Source of the DNA: Herbidospora galbida
GTDB taxonomy: Bacteria > Actinomycetota > Actinomycetes > Streptosporangiales > Streptosporangiaceae
DNA length: 64,000 nucleotides
Direction: 5' to 3'
NCBI RefSeq assembly: GCF_005233835.1
Contig: NZ_SZQA01000008.1
Span: forward strand, 1 to 64,000
In this document: piece by piece, positions 55,240-62,797 of the stretch
Numbering within the stretch: position 1 is the first letter of the stretch
Layout of the letters: each line of letters opens with the position of its first letter
The notes under the pieces: model-generated
Database searches by the model: none
What the model saw: only the letters and a program-made list of their open reading frames with translations
What the model was told of the DNA's origin: nothing
Position numbers and translations under genes: made by a program

Positions 55240-55281
55240 AGAGTAACCACAAATTTGGTGTCACTACAAGTTTGCTAGGAT
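55240..55281. promoter_or_regulatory. Divergent promoter and operator of ABC exporter and tetR
   Basis: Two near-identical 11-mers, ACAAATTTGGT (55249-55259) and ACAAGTTTGCT (55266-55276), lie 17 bp apart. They cover the -35 region and touch the -10 TAGGAT (55276-55281) of tetR, and fill the spacer of the minus-strand promoter (TTGTAG, 18 bp, TACTCT). The first contains the palindrome CAAATTTG. This fits TetR binding. Confidence 0.7.
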
Positions 55282-55288
55282 CCCCACC

Positions 55289-55933
55289 ATGGAGACCCTG
55301 CGCGAGCGCAAGAAGCGGGAGACCAGGCTCAAGATCTCGGACATCGCGATGAGCCTCTTCCTGCACCACGGCTTCGACAACGTGACCGTCGCCGAGGTCG
55401 CCAGGGTCGCCGACGTCTCGGTGAACACGGTCTTCAACTACTTCAAAACCAAAGAGGACCTCTGCCTCGACCGCCTCGACGAGGCCGAGCAGCTCCTCGC
55501 CATCGTGGTCCGCGACCGGCGGCCGGGCGAGTCGGCCGTCGAGGCCATCCGCCGCGACGTCCTCGACGCCGTCGACACCCGCGACTGGCGCTACGGCACC
55601 TCCGAGGGCAGCGAACTCGTGGCCAAGATGATCAACGACGCGCCGTCGCTGGTCTCCCGCATCCGGGAACTCCACGAGCGGCGCGAACAGGTCCTCGCCG
55701 AGACCCTCGCCGACGAGGCGGGCACCGAGCCCGGCGACATCACGCCCCAGATCATCGCCGCCGGGGTCTGCGCGGTGGTCCGCATCACGGCCTCGTCCTA
55801 CTTCGCCCGCCGCACCGCGGGCGAGACCCCGGAGACGATCCTGCCCGACCTCAGAAGAGAGGCGATCAGGGCCTTCGACCTGCTGGAACGCGCCGCCCCC
55901 GGCTTCGCCCGCGCTCCCCTCCCGCGCGACTGA
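55289..55933 (+). CDS. TetR family regulator
   Basis: A 214-residue TetR repressor. The HTH is VTVAEVARVADVSVNTVFNY (about 33-52), followed by FKTKEDL; the C-terminal half is an all-helical ligand domain. It diverges from the ABC exporter ATPase gene and most likely represses it. A TAGGAT box 7 nt before the ATG indicates a leaderless mRNA. Confidence 0.92.
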   Translation: METLRERKKRETRLKISDIAMSLFLHHGFDNVTVAEVARVADVSVNTVFNYFKTKEDLCLDRLDEAEQLLAIVVRDRRPGESAVEAIRRDVLDAVDTRDWRYGTSEGSELVAKMINDAPSLVSRIRELHERREQVLAETLADEAGTEPGDITPQIIAAGVCAVVRITASSYFARRTAGETPETILPDLRREAIRAFDLLERAAPGFARAPLPRD

Positions 55934-56291
55934 GCGATCCCGCACTCACGCGATGACGTGCGACGACGCCGCACTCGGCTCCCCTGACCGAGTTCGGCCA
56001 CACGCCGACCTGAGGCAGCGCCGACCGACCAGACCCGCCGCGCCCGGCCCGTGACGGACGGGCCCGGCGCGGCCGATGAACGCCTCACCCCTCCTCGTGA
56101 CGGGCGGGCCGGGCGCGGCCGATGAACGCCTCACCCCTCCTCGTGACGGGCGCGCCGGGCGCGGCCGAGGAGCGCCGGTCGCCCGCCGGACCGGGGGCGG
56201 TGGGCGGGGCCGGCCGGGCGGAGCCGTAACGGAGAGAAAAGAGGATCCGCGCGTCCCGCTCACGGGGGACGTGGTTTCAGGCGGTATACAG
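55934..56291. other. Intergenic region with short tandem repeat
   Basis: A 358-bp stretch with no convincing gene. It holds an inverted repeat ACTCGG-N9-CCGAGT (55973-55993) shortly after the tetR stop, possibly a terminator, then 2.5 copies of a 46-bp repeat, then GC-rich low-complexity DNA. An open frame runs through it into the Lrp gene, but its Arg/Gly/Pro-rich translation looks non-coding. TATACA at 56285-56290 is the likely -10 of the Lrp gene. Confidence 0.6.
56053..56171. repeat. 46-bp tandem repeat, about 2.5 copies
   Basis: Units at 56053-56098 and 56099-56144 differ at only two or three positions; each contains GCGGCCGATGAACGCCTCAC. A third, decaying unit runs from 56145 to about 56171. 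Non-coding. Confidence 0.85.
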
Positions 56292-56729
56292 ATGGTCGTG
56301 AAGCTGGACGAGCTAGACCGGGCGATCATCGGGGCCCTCGTGGACGATGCCCGGGCGACATATGCGGAAATCGGCGGGCAGGTCGGCCTGTCGGCGCCGG
56401 CGGTCAAGCGGCGGGTCGATCGGCTGGTCCAGCAGGGGGCGATCACCGGGTTCACCGCCCGGGTCGAGCCCGCCGCCCTCGGGTGGACCACCGAGGCCTA
56501 CGTCGAGCTGTTCTGCCGGGGCAAGACCTCTCCCGCCGAGATCGGGCTGGCCGTCTCCCGGCACCCCGAAGTGGTGTCGGCCTGCACCGTCACCGGCGAG
56601 GCGGACGCCCTGCTGCACATCCGCGCCACCGACGTCCGGCACGTCGAGCAGGTCATCGAGCGGATCGCCGCCGAGCCGTTCGTCACGAGGACCAAAAGTG
56701 CGATCGTGCTCACCCGGCTGATCACCTGA
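56292..56729 (+). CDS. Lrp/AsnC family regulator
   Basis: A 145-residue feast/famine regulator. The N-terminal HTH is LDELDRAIIGALVDDARATY and IGGQVGLSAPAVKRRVDRL; the C-terminal RAM domain (about 65-140) binds amino acids. The ATG at 56292 gives MVVKLDELD, but TATACA lies 7 nt before the GTG at 56298, so a leaderless start there (two residues shorter) is at least as likely. It precedes ddaH and rocD and presumably senses arginine or ornithine to control them. Confidence 0.9.
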   Translation: MVVKLDELDRAIIGALVDDARATYAEIGGQVGLSAPAVKRRVDRLVQQGAITGFTARVEPAALGWTTEAYVELFCRGKTSPAEIGLAVSRHPEVVSACTVTGEADALLHIRATDVRHVEQVIERIAAEPFVTRTKSAIVLTRLIT

Positions 56730-56860
56730 GCAACAAATCACCGCCTACCGCCCCAAGAACGCAAGAGACCGCGTTAAGGACGCAATGTCGCCGCATTGGA
56801 GCCCAGGTCGCCTGTTCCTAGTCTGAGAGCAGTTGCCCCAGCTCACCGCCGGAGACGTGC

Positions 56861-57703
56861 GTGAACACACCCGCTTACGAGATGACGACCACCACCCGCG
56901 AGCGGGTGGCCACGACGCGTCACTTCCTTATGTGCCGACCGGAATTCTTCGCCGTCACGTACGCGATCAACCCCTGGATGGATCCGGCCGCCGGCGCCAG
57001 CGCCGAGAAGGCGTTGGCGCAGTGGGAGGCCCTGAAGGCCGCATACGAGTCGCTGGGCCACCGGGTGAGCGTGATCGACCCCATCGACGGGCTGCCCGAC
57101 ATGGTGTTCGCCGCCAACGGCGCCCTCGTGGTCGACGCGCACGTCTACGGCGCGCGGTTCGCGCACGCCGAGCGGGCCGACGAGGGGCCCGCCTACGCCA
57201 AGTGGTTCGCCGAACTCGGCCTGCCGATCAAGGAGGCCGAGTTCACCAACGAGGGCGAGGGCGACTTCCTCACCCTCGACGAGGTGATCCTGGCCGGCAC
57301 CGGCTTCCGGACCGACGTCGCCGCCCACATGGAGGCGCAGGAGTTCCTGGGCCGCCCGGTCGTCACCCTGCGGCTGGTCGACCCCCGGTTCTACCACCTC
57401 GACACGGCGCTGTTCCCGCTCGACGGGCGCAACGTCGCCTACTACCCGGGCGCCTTCTCCGAGGGCAGCCTGCGGGTGCTGCGGCGGATGTTCCCCGACG
57501 CGATCATCGCCTCGGAGGAGGACGCGCTCGTGCTGGGGCTGAACGCCGTCTCCGACGGCAAGAATGTGATCGTCAACGCCGAGGCCACCGGGCTCAGCGC
57601 GGAACTGTCGCGCCACGGTTACTCGGTCATCCCGGTCGACCTGTCGGAACTGCGCAAGGCCGGCGGCGGCCCCAAGTGCTGCACCCTGGAGATCCGCCTT
57701 TGA
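56861..57703 (+). CDS. ddaH: Dimethylarginine dimethylaminohydrolase / arginine deiminase-like hydrolase
   Basis: A 280-residue amidinotransferase-fold enzyme. MCRPEFFAVTYAINPWM is the substrate-side N-terminal motif, FTNEGEGDFL and FYHLDTALFPL carry the acidic and His catalytic residues, and the nucleophile Cys is in GGGPKCCTLEIRL at the end. It should release citrulline from arginine or methylarginines, or act on a related guanidino compound. The GTG at 56861 has GGAGAC upstream; the ATG at 56882 is an alternative. It overlaps rocD by 4 nt. Confidence 0.88.
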   Translation: MNTPAYEMTTTTRERVATTRHFLMCRPEFFAVTYAINPWMDPAAGASAEKALAQWEALKAAYESLGHRVSVIDPIDGLPDMVFAANGALVVDAHVYGARFAHAERADEGPAYAKWFAELGLPIKEAEFTNEGEGDFLTLDEVILAGTGFRTDVAAHMEAQEFLGRPVVTLRLVDPRFYHLDTALFPLDGRNVAYYPGAFSEGSLRVLRRMFPDAIIASEEDALVLGLNAVSDGKNVIVNAEATGLSAELSRHGYSVIPVDLSELRKAGGGPKCCTLEIRL

Positions 57704-58917
57704 ACACGCGAGACATGATCGAGCTGGCCGAGAGCCGGAGCGCGCACAACTACCACCCGCTGCCCGTGGTGATCGCCTCCGCCGAGGGCGCCTGGGTCAC
57801 CGACGTCGAGGGCAGGCGTTACCTCGACTGCCTGGCCGGCTATTCGTCGCTGAACTTCGGCCACGGCAACCCCTTGATCCTGGCGGCCGCCCACGCCCAG
57901 CTCGACCGGGTCACCCTGACCAGCCGCGCCTTCTTCAACGACCGGTTCGGCGCGTTCGCCGCCGGGCTGGCGGAGCTGTGCGGCAAGGACATGATCCTGC
58001 CGATGAACACCGGCGCCGAGGCCGTCGAGACGGCGATCAAGGTCGCCCGCAAGTGGGGCCACGACGTGAAGGGCGTCACCGAGCCCAACATCGTCGTGAT
58101 GGAGGACAACTTCCACGGCCGCACCACCACGATCGTCAGCTTCTCCACCGACCCCGACGCGCACGACGGCTTCGGCCCCTACACGCCCGGGTTCCGGATC
58201 GTGAAGTACGGCTCCGCCGACGCGATCGCCGACGCGATGGACGAGAACACCGTGGCCGTGCTCCTGGAGCCGATCCAGGGCGAGGCCGGGGTGCTGGTCC
58301 CGCCGGACGGCTACCTCCGCCAGGTCAGGGAGCTGTGCACCGAGCGCGGCGTGCTGATGATCGCCGACGAGATCCAGTCGGGCCTGGGCCGCACCGGCGA
58401 CACCTTCGCCTGCGACCACGAGAACGTGGTCCCGGACATGTACGTCCTGGGCAAGGCGCTCGGCGGCGGAGTCGTCCCGGTGAGCGCGGTCGCGGCGAAC
58501 GCCGACGTGCTGGGCGTGATCAAGCCCGGCCAGCACGGATCGACGTTCGGCGGCAACCCGCTGGCCTGCGCCGTCGGCGAGACCGTGGTCAACCTGCTGA
58601 AGACCGGCGAATACCAGGCCCGAGCCCGCGAGCTCGAATCGGTCCTGTTCGAGGGCCTGCGGGCGCTGCCGGGGGTCACCGCCGTACGCGGCCGTGGCCT
58701 GTGGGCGGGGGTCGACATCGATCCGTCGCTGGCCACCGGCCGGCAGGTGTGCGAGCGCCTGATGGCGCGTGGCGTGCTGGCCAAGGACACCCACGGCAGC
58801 ACGATCAGGCTGGCCCCGCCCCTGGTGGTCGAGGCCCGCGAGATCGAGTGGGCGCTGGCGCAGCTGGAGGTAGTGCTCACCGGAAGCGAGCTGCGGACGG
58901 CCGAAGGCCGGCCGTAG
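57700..58917 (+). CDS. rocD: Ornithine--oxo-acid transaminase
   Basis: A 405-residue class III aminotransferase converting ornithine and 2-oxoglutarate to glutamate semialdehyde and glutamate. Diagnostic segments are CLAGYSSLNFGHGNP, MNTGAEAVETAIKVARKWG, the PLP region LMIADEIQSGLGRTG and the PLP lysine in LGKALGGGVVPVSA. The start is probably the TTG at 57700, which overlaps the ddaH stop (TTGA) with GGAG upstream; an ATG lies five codons later. The final residues (RTAEGRP) are encoded by hairpin repeat copy D, so the C-terminus may have been replaced by the repeat. Confidence 0.94.
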   Translation: MNTRDMIELAESRSAHNYHPLPVVIASAEGAWVTDVEGRRYLDCLAGYSSLNFGHGNPLILAAAHAQLDRVTLTSRAFFNDRFGAFAAGLAELCGKDMILPMNTGAEAVETAIKVARKWGHDVKGVTEPNIVVMEDNFHGRTTTIVSFSTDPDAHDGFGPYTPGFRIVKYGSADAIADAMDENTVAVLLEPIQGEAGVLVPPDGYLRQVRELCTERGVLMIADEIQSGLGRTGDTFACDHENVVPDMYVLGKALGGGVVPVSAVAANADVLGVIKPGQHGSTFGGNPLACAVGETVVNLLKTGEYQARARELESVLFEGLRALPGVTAVRGRGLWAGVDIDPSLATGRQVCERLMARGVLAKDTHGSTIRLAPPLVVEAREIEWALAQLEVVLTGSELRTAEGRP

Positions 58918-58936
58918 CTCGCGCTGTGAATCTGCC
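58886..58936. repeat. Dispersed hairpin repeat, copy D
   Basis: The core (58886-58922) has GCGAG/CTCGC ends and forms the last codons and stop of rocD. The flank (GGCAGATTCACAGC on the minus strand, 58936-58923) begins directly after the TAG stop of the convergent PhoD-like gene. It could terminate both. Confidence 0.8.
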
Positions 58937-60505
58937 CTAACGAATGGGAGTGAGCTCCACCCGGGCTACCTCTTTGAGTTTCGGTGGGTCGTCGAGGACG
59001 GTCGGCGTCTCCCACCGGACCACGTGCGTGCCGTCCTCCTGAGTGAGGGTGGCCAGCGCGTTGGGAAACCAGGGGCCGTCGGTGATGCGCCACCTCACCG
59101 GCGGCTTCGGTAGTTTCGCGGTCCGGGCGATCAGGCCGCCGAGCAGCGTGGCCACGCCGAACTGGGCGATCACGTTGGCCAGGCGCAGGGTGCGGCTGAG
59201 CGGGTTGCGGATCGGCGAGCAGACCAGCTGGTAGATCGGCAGGCCCTTGACCCGGGCGACGTAGGAGTAGTGCACGTCGCCCGACAGCAGCATGACTGTG
59301 GTGCCCGAGGCGGCCAGCATCTTCAGCAGCCGGTCGAAGGAGCGCCGGAAGGCCGCCCAGTGTTCCAGGTCGACGGCCTGGCGGGCCTTCTCCATCCACC
59401 GGGCCACCGTCTTGCCCCAGGCCCCGTCGGCCAGCGCCTCGTTCCAGGCCTCGATGTAGTGGATGCCGGCCGGGAGCAGGATCGGCACCGACGAGCCGAC
59501 CAGCACCCGCGCGGGCGGGTCGGCCAGCACCTCCTCCAGCCAGGCCCACTCGGTCGCGTCGAGCATCGACCGCTCCCGGGGCTCCAGATGGCGGGCGCAC
59601 CGCGAGTCGAGCATGATCAGCCGGGTGTCGCCGAAGTCGCGCGCGTAGCTCCACCGGCTGGTCGACGGGTCGGCGTCGGCCTGCTGGGCGAACGCGTCGA
59701 GCACCGCGGCTCCGTCGCCCTCGCCCGCGCGGAGCTTCGTGTAGACCTCGTCGGCGGCCCGTTCGGCCGGTGACAGGTTGCCCAGGTGCTGGTAGACCCA
59801 GTAGGCCCCCAGCCCAGCCACGACCCGGCGCGGCCACCACGGGACCCGGGCCATCTGGGCCCGCCAGTCCTTGCTGGTGTTCCAATCGTCGCGCAGGTCG
59901 TGGTCGTCGAAGATCATGGTCGTCGGTACGGTCGAGAGCAGCCACCGGATCTCCGGGTCGTTCCACGCCTGGCGGTAGAGCTCGGCGTACTCCTCGAAGT
60001 CGGCGATCTCGCCGATGGGCTCCTGGTCGCCCCGGCGGGATTTTATGTAGTCGAGCATCTCCTTGGACGGCTCGTCGGCGTACACCTGGTCGCCGAGCAT
60101 GATGAGCAGGTCGGGGAGCTCGTCGTGGACGGTCAGGGCGTGCCCAAAGGCGAAGAGGGTGTCCACGCCGTGGGTGATGGTGTGGGCCGTGTCATGGGGG
60201 ACGCTGGTCCGGCACGATCCGAACACGACCTTGTTCAGCCGGTCGACGGGGCGGATGACGCTGGGGTCCATCGTCTCCAGCGGCCACACCGCCTCGTCGC
60301 CGAGGTGGATCTGGTAGGGGACGGGTTCGCTCACGGGGACGTCCACGATCGCGTAGTGGTGTCCGTGCACCGTGAAGGTGCGCTCTGTCGACTGTTCGGC
60401 GCCCGCAGTGACGGTGACCGTGCAAGGGTCGCTGGTCTCCACCCAGATGGACGCGGTCGACGCGTCGACGTGGCGGAGGAGGGGGCCGATCACTAGTTGT
60501 GCCAC
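58937..60505 (-). CDS. PhoD-like alkaline phosphatase D family protein
   Basis: A 522-residue metallophosphoesterase of the PhoD type. Metal-site motifs are FGSCR, LGDQVYAD, FDDHDLRDDWNTSKDW and LSGDVHYSYVA. An N-terminal beta domain (about 1-95) resembles the Fn3/DUF7800 part of actinobacterial members. There is no Tat or Sec signal, so unlike classical PhoD it may be cytoplasmic. The GTG at 60505 is chosen because TATCAC lies 7 nt upstream; a GTG at 60493 is an alternative. The real substrate is unknown. Confidence 0.87.
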   Translation of the reverse strand: MAQLVIGPLLRHVDASTASIWVETSDPCTVTVTAGAEQSTERTFTVHGHHYAIVDVPVSEPVPYQIHLGDEAVWPLETMDPSVIRPVDRLNKVVFGSCRTSVPHDTAHTITHGVDTLFAFGHALTVHDELPDLLIMLGDQVYADEPSKEMLDYIKSRRGDQEPIGEIADFEEYAELYRQAWNDPEIRWLLSTVPTTMIFDDHDLRDDWNTSKDWRAQMARVPWWPRRVVAGLGAYWVYQHLGNLSPAERAADEVYTKLRAGEGDGAAVLDAFAQQADADPSTSRWSYARDFGDTRLIMLDSRCARHLEPRERSMLDATEWAWLEEVLADPPARVLVGSSVPILLPAGIHYIEAWNEALADGAWGKTVARWMEKARQAVDLEHWAAFRRSFDRLLKMLAASGTTVMLLSGDVHYSYVARVKGLPIYQLVCSPIRNPLSRTLRLANVIAQFGVATLLGGLIARTAKLPKPPVRWRITDGPWFPNALATLTQEDGTHVVRWETPTVLDDPPKLKEVARVELTPIR

Positions 60506-60522
60506 TCTCCTAGTGATACCGC

Positions 60523-61419
60523 TTATTTCAGGATGGATGCCACCAGGGCCTCGTCGATGGGCGTGGGGGCGACCCCGAAGGTCTTCTCGAAGTCGCTGGA
60601 ATCCAGCAGGAACGGGGCCTCGAACTGGTAGAGGGTCTCCCGCAACTCCCGCATCTTCGGCGAGCCCCAGCCCATGGCGTGGAAGGCCATCCTGGGCACC
60701 CGCACGATGCGCGGTCTCCGGGCGCCGGCCAGCGCGGCCGACCGTTCGGCGACCTCGCGGAAGGTCATCGCCTTCGAGGTCGGCACGTGCCAGGGCCGCC
60801 CCCAGGCCCGTTCGTCGGCGCCGGCGATCAGCAGGGCGCGGGCGACGTCGGGCAGGTAGGTCCAGGCGTGCGGGACGTCGGGGTCGCTCAGCACGACCAC
60901 GGGCCGGTTCTCGGCGGCGGGGCGGATGACCTGCGTGGTCAGGTAGGCCTCCCCGGTCGAGCCGGGGCCGAAGAAGTCGGAGCCGCGGATCTCGGTGGTC
61001 CGGATCCCGGCGGCCAGCGCCCGCTCCCACATCTCGGCCCGGACCCGGCCCTTGACGTGGGTGGCGGCCAGCGGGAGGTCCTCGGTCATCGGGCCGGAGA
61101 CGGGGCCGTAGGCGTACAGGTTCCCGAGCATCACCAGCACGGCGCCGGTCTCCTGAGCGGCGCGCAGCATCGCGGCGTGCATCGGCGGCCAGTCGAGGGG
61201 CCAGCGGTGGTAGGGCGGGTTGACGCAGTTGTAGATCACGTCGGCCCCTGCGCAGGCCCGGAGCAGCGCGTCGGCGTCCGCCGCGCTGGCGGCGATCTTC
61301 TCGGCCCCCGGGGCGCCCGACCCCGAACGGGAGACCTGGACGACCTGGTGTCCTTCGGCCAGCAGGAGTTCGGCGAGCTGCCCGCCGACCTGGCCGGCCC
61401 CGATGACGACGTGCCTCAT
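60523..61419 (-). CDS. NAD(P)-dependent epimerase/dehydratase-like protein
   Basis: A 298-residue Rossmann-fold protein with N-terminal MRHVVIGAGQVGGQLAELLL (GxGxxG) and an extended SDR body (LVMLGNLYAYGPVSGPMTED, EIRGSDFFGPG). The Tyr/Lys pair of active SDRs is not clearly in the usual YxxxK spacing, so it could be an atypical reductase or NmrA-like sensor. It overlaps the SRPBCC gene by 4 nt (ATGA) and is controlled with it by the divergent TetR. Confidence 0.87.
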   Translation of the reverse strand: MRHVVIGAGQVGGQLAELLLAEGHQVVQVSRSGSGAPGAEKIAASAADADALLRACAGADVIYNCVNPPYHRWPLDWPPMHAAMLRAAQETGAVLVMLGNLYAYGPVSGPMTEDLPLAATHVKGRVRAEMWERALAAGIRTTEIRGSDFFGPGSTGEAYLTTQVIRPAAENRPVVVLSDPDVPHAWTYLPDVARALLIAGADERAWGRPWHVPTSKAMTFREVAERSAALAGARRPRIVRVPRMAFHAMGWGSPKMRELRETLYQFEAPFLLDSSDFEKTFGVAPTPIDEALVASILK

Positions 61420-61877
61420 CTCTCGGCCTCCTTCTTGATCGCGTCGAGGAAACGTTCGTGTCCGGCGCGGAGCTTGGCGGCCGGGTAGAGCAGCCCGGCC
61501 AGCGGCCCGGCGAGCGATTCGGAGATGGTCATGCGGGTGCGCCCGCCGGGCAGCGGCTCGACGAGGTTGCGGTCGACCGCCCGGTAGAGCCCGAGCACCA
61601 CCCCGCTCCAGGTCAGCTCGCGGCCCTCGGTGACGACGGCGAAGCGGGAGCTGATCTTCACGCCGCCCAGCCGCCACCGGTACCGCTCGCCCGGGGCGAT
61701 CTCGCCCAGTTCGAGCACCTTGTGCTCGGGCCACCAGCGCTCCCAGCCCCGCAGGTCGGACAGCAGCGCCCAGACCTCGGCGGGTGAGGCGTCGATCTCG
61801 ATCGACGAGGTGTTCCGCACCGGCGCACGGTCGTCGATGCGGCCTTTCATCGCGTATTCGGTGTGCAGATCCTTCAT
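61416..61877 (-). CDS. SRPBCC family protein
   Basis: A 153-residue START-like domain protein: SSIEIDASPAEVWALLSDLR, GWERWWPEHKVLELGEIAPG, GRTRMTISESLAGPLAGLL. Such proteins bind hydrophobic ligands or act as polyketide cyclases. It is the first gene of the pair with the epimerase-like enzyme. The start is ATG 61877 or the inner ATG at 61850 (MKGRIDDRAP). Three GAGCANTGCTC-type palindromes lie upstream. Confidence 0.87.
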   Translation of the reverse strand: MKDLHTEYAMKGRIDDRAPVRNTSSIEIDASPAEVWALLSDLRGWERWWPEHKVLELGEIAPGERYRWRLGGVKISSRFAVVTEGRELTWSGVVLGLYRAVDRNLVEPLPGGRTRMTISESLAGPLAGLLYPAAKLRAGHERFLDAIKKEAER

Positions 61878-61879
61878 GT

Positions 61880-61926
61880 GAGCAATGCTCTCTCTTTAGA
61901 GCAGCGCTCGTCAAGAGCACTGCTCT
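61880..61926. promoter_or_regulatory. Triple palindrome operator for divergent TetR/SRPBCC genes
   Basis: Three related sites: GAGCAATGCTC (61880-61890), AGAGCAGCGCTC (61898-61909) and AGAGCACTGCTCT (61914-61926), with centres 19 and 16 bp apart. They lie between the SRPBCC start and the tetR -10 (TAAGCT, 61948-61953). Confidence 0.8.
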
Positions 61927-61959
61927 CTTTTCTGTACGCCGCTCTGTTAAGCTGCGGAA

Positions 61960-62628
61960 ATGAGCGCAGCGAGGACCGCGCGGGAGCGCGTGAGGGCCGA
62001 GATGGTCCGCGAGATCACCGACATCGCCCGCACCCACCTGGCCCGCGACGGCGCGGCCGGGCTGTCGCTGCGCGCGGTCGCCCGCGAGATGGGCATGGCC
62101 TCGTCGGCGATCCACCGCTATTTCCCGACCAAGGACGACCTGCTCACGGCCCTGATCATCGACGGCTACAACGCCATCGGCGACGCGGCCGAGGCGTCCC
62201 AGCAGGGCCAGGACCCCACCGGCCGCTGGCTGGCCCTCTGCCACGCCGTCCGCGACTTCGCGCTCGAACGCCCCCACGAGTACGCCCTGCTCTACGGCTC
62301 CCCCGTGCCGGGCTACCAGGCCCCCGCCGACACCATCGCCCCCGCCATGCGCACGACCCTCGTCTACGGCCGGATCATCAGCGACGCGCGGCCCGTCTCC
62401 CCGGTCGCCGTGCCCCCGCCGGCCGTGCTCGGGCCGGACGTCGAGGCGCTCCGGAGCGTCATGCCCGGCGTCTCCGACGAGGTCGTCACCCCGGCGCTCA
62501 CCGCCTGGACGGCCCTGTTCGGCGCCGTCAGCTTCGAACTGTTCGGCCAGTTCGGCGACACGATCACGCACCGCCGCGAGATCTTCGACCACGGAATGCG
62601 GTCGCTCGCGAGATACCTCGGTTTGTAA
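61960..62628 (+). CDS. TetR/AcrR family regulator
   Basis: A 222-residue TetR regulator. The HTH is LSLRAVAREMGMASSAIHRY (about 30-49), then FPTKDDL; the C-terminal domain ends with the WHG-type TALFGAVSFELFGQF. It diverges from the SRPBCC/epimerase pair and most likely represses it and itself through the triple palindrome. TAAGCT 6 nt before the ATG indicates a leaderless mRNA. Confidence 0.92.
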   Translation: MSAARTARERVRAEMVREITDIARTHLARDGAAGLSLRAVAREMGMASSAIHRYFPTKDDLLTALIIDGYNAIGDAAEASQQGQDPTGRWLALCHAVRDFALERPHEYALLYGSPVPGYQAPADTIAPAMRTTLVYGRIISDARPVSPVAVPPPAVLGPDVEALRSVMPGVSDEVVTPALTAWTALFGAVSFELFGQFGDTITHRREIFDHGMRSLARYLGL

Positions 62629-62689
62629 CACCCCGTTCACGATCAGTGACAAAACCGGTGCGATAGTGGACAGCAGGCTCCACGAAAAA

Positions 62690-62723
62690 ACGGCGACATG
62701 CCCGTAAAACGGGACATCGCCGT
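62690..62723 (-). terminator. Intrinsic terminator on the minus strand
   Basis: Read on the minus strand, a stem of ACGGCGA/TCGCCGT continuing as CCCGT/ACGGG is followed by six T, a textbook rho-independent terminator. No minus-strand gene ends here; the nearest upstream one ends at 63766. On the plus strand the same hairpin lies in the leader of the dehydrogenase gene. Confidence 0.75.
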
Positions 62724-62775
62724 GATCCAACATCACGACAATGGTGGACATCACCCGTCAATGGCGATGGGTGAT
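62722..62775 (+). promoter_or_regulatory. Structured leader of the dehydrogenase-like gene
   Basis: Two further hairpins follow in the plus-strand leader: GTGAT-N5-ATCAC (62722-62736) and ATCACCC-N12-GGGTGAT (62750-62775). The first shares two bases with the preceding terminator stem. The second ends 22 nt before the ATG. They could form an attenuator; no known riboswitch class is recognised. Confidence 0.45.
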
Positions 62776-62797
62776 CAATCCGAGAGGCACCACCACT

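Noticed and set aside
56053-56171. Tandem repeat considered as a CRISPR array
   Set aside because: The units are directly adjacent without unique spacers and no cas gene is near.
56076-56291. N-terminal extension of the Lrp protein through the tandem repeat
   Set aside because: The translation is Gly/Arg/Pro-rich, runs through non-coding repeats and has no family similarity before the Lys-Leu-Asp-Glu start.
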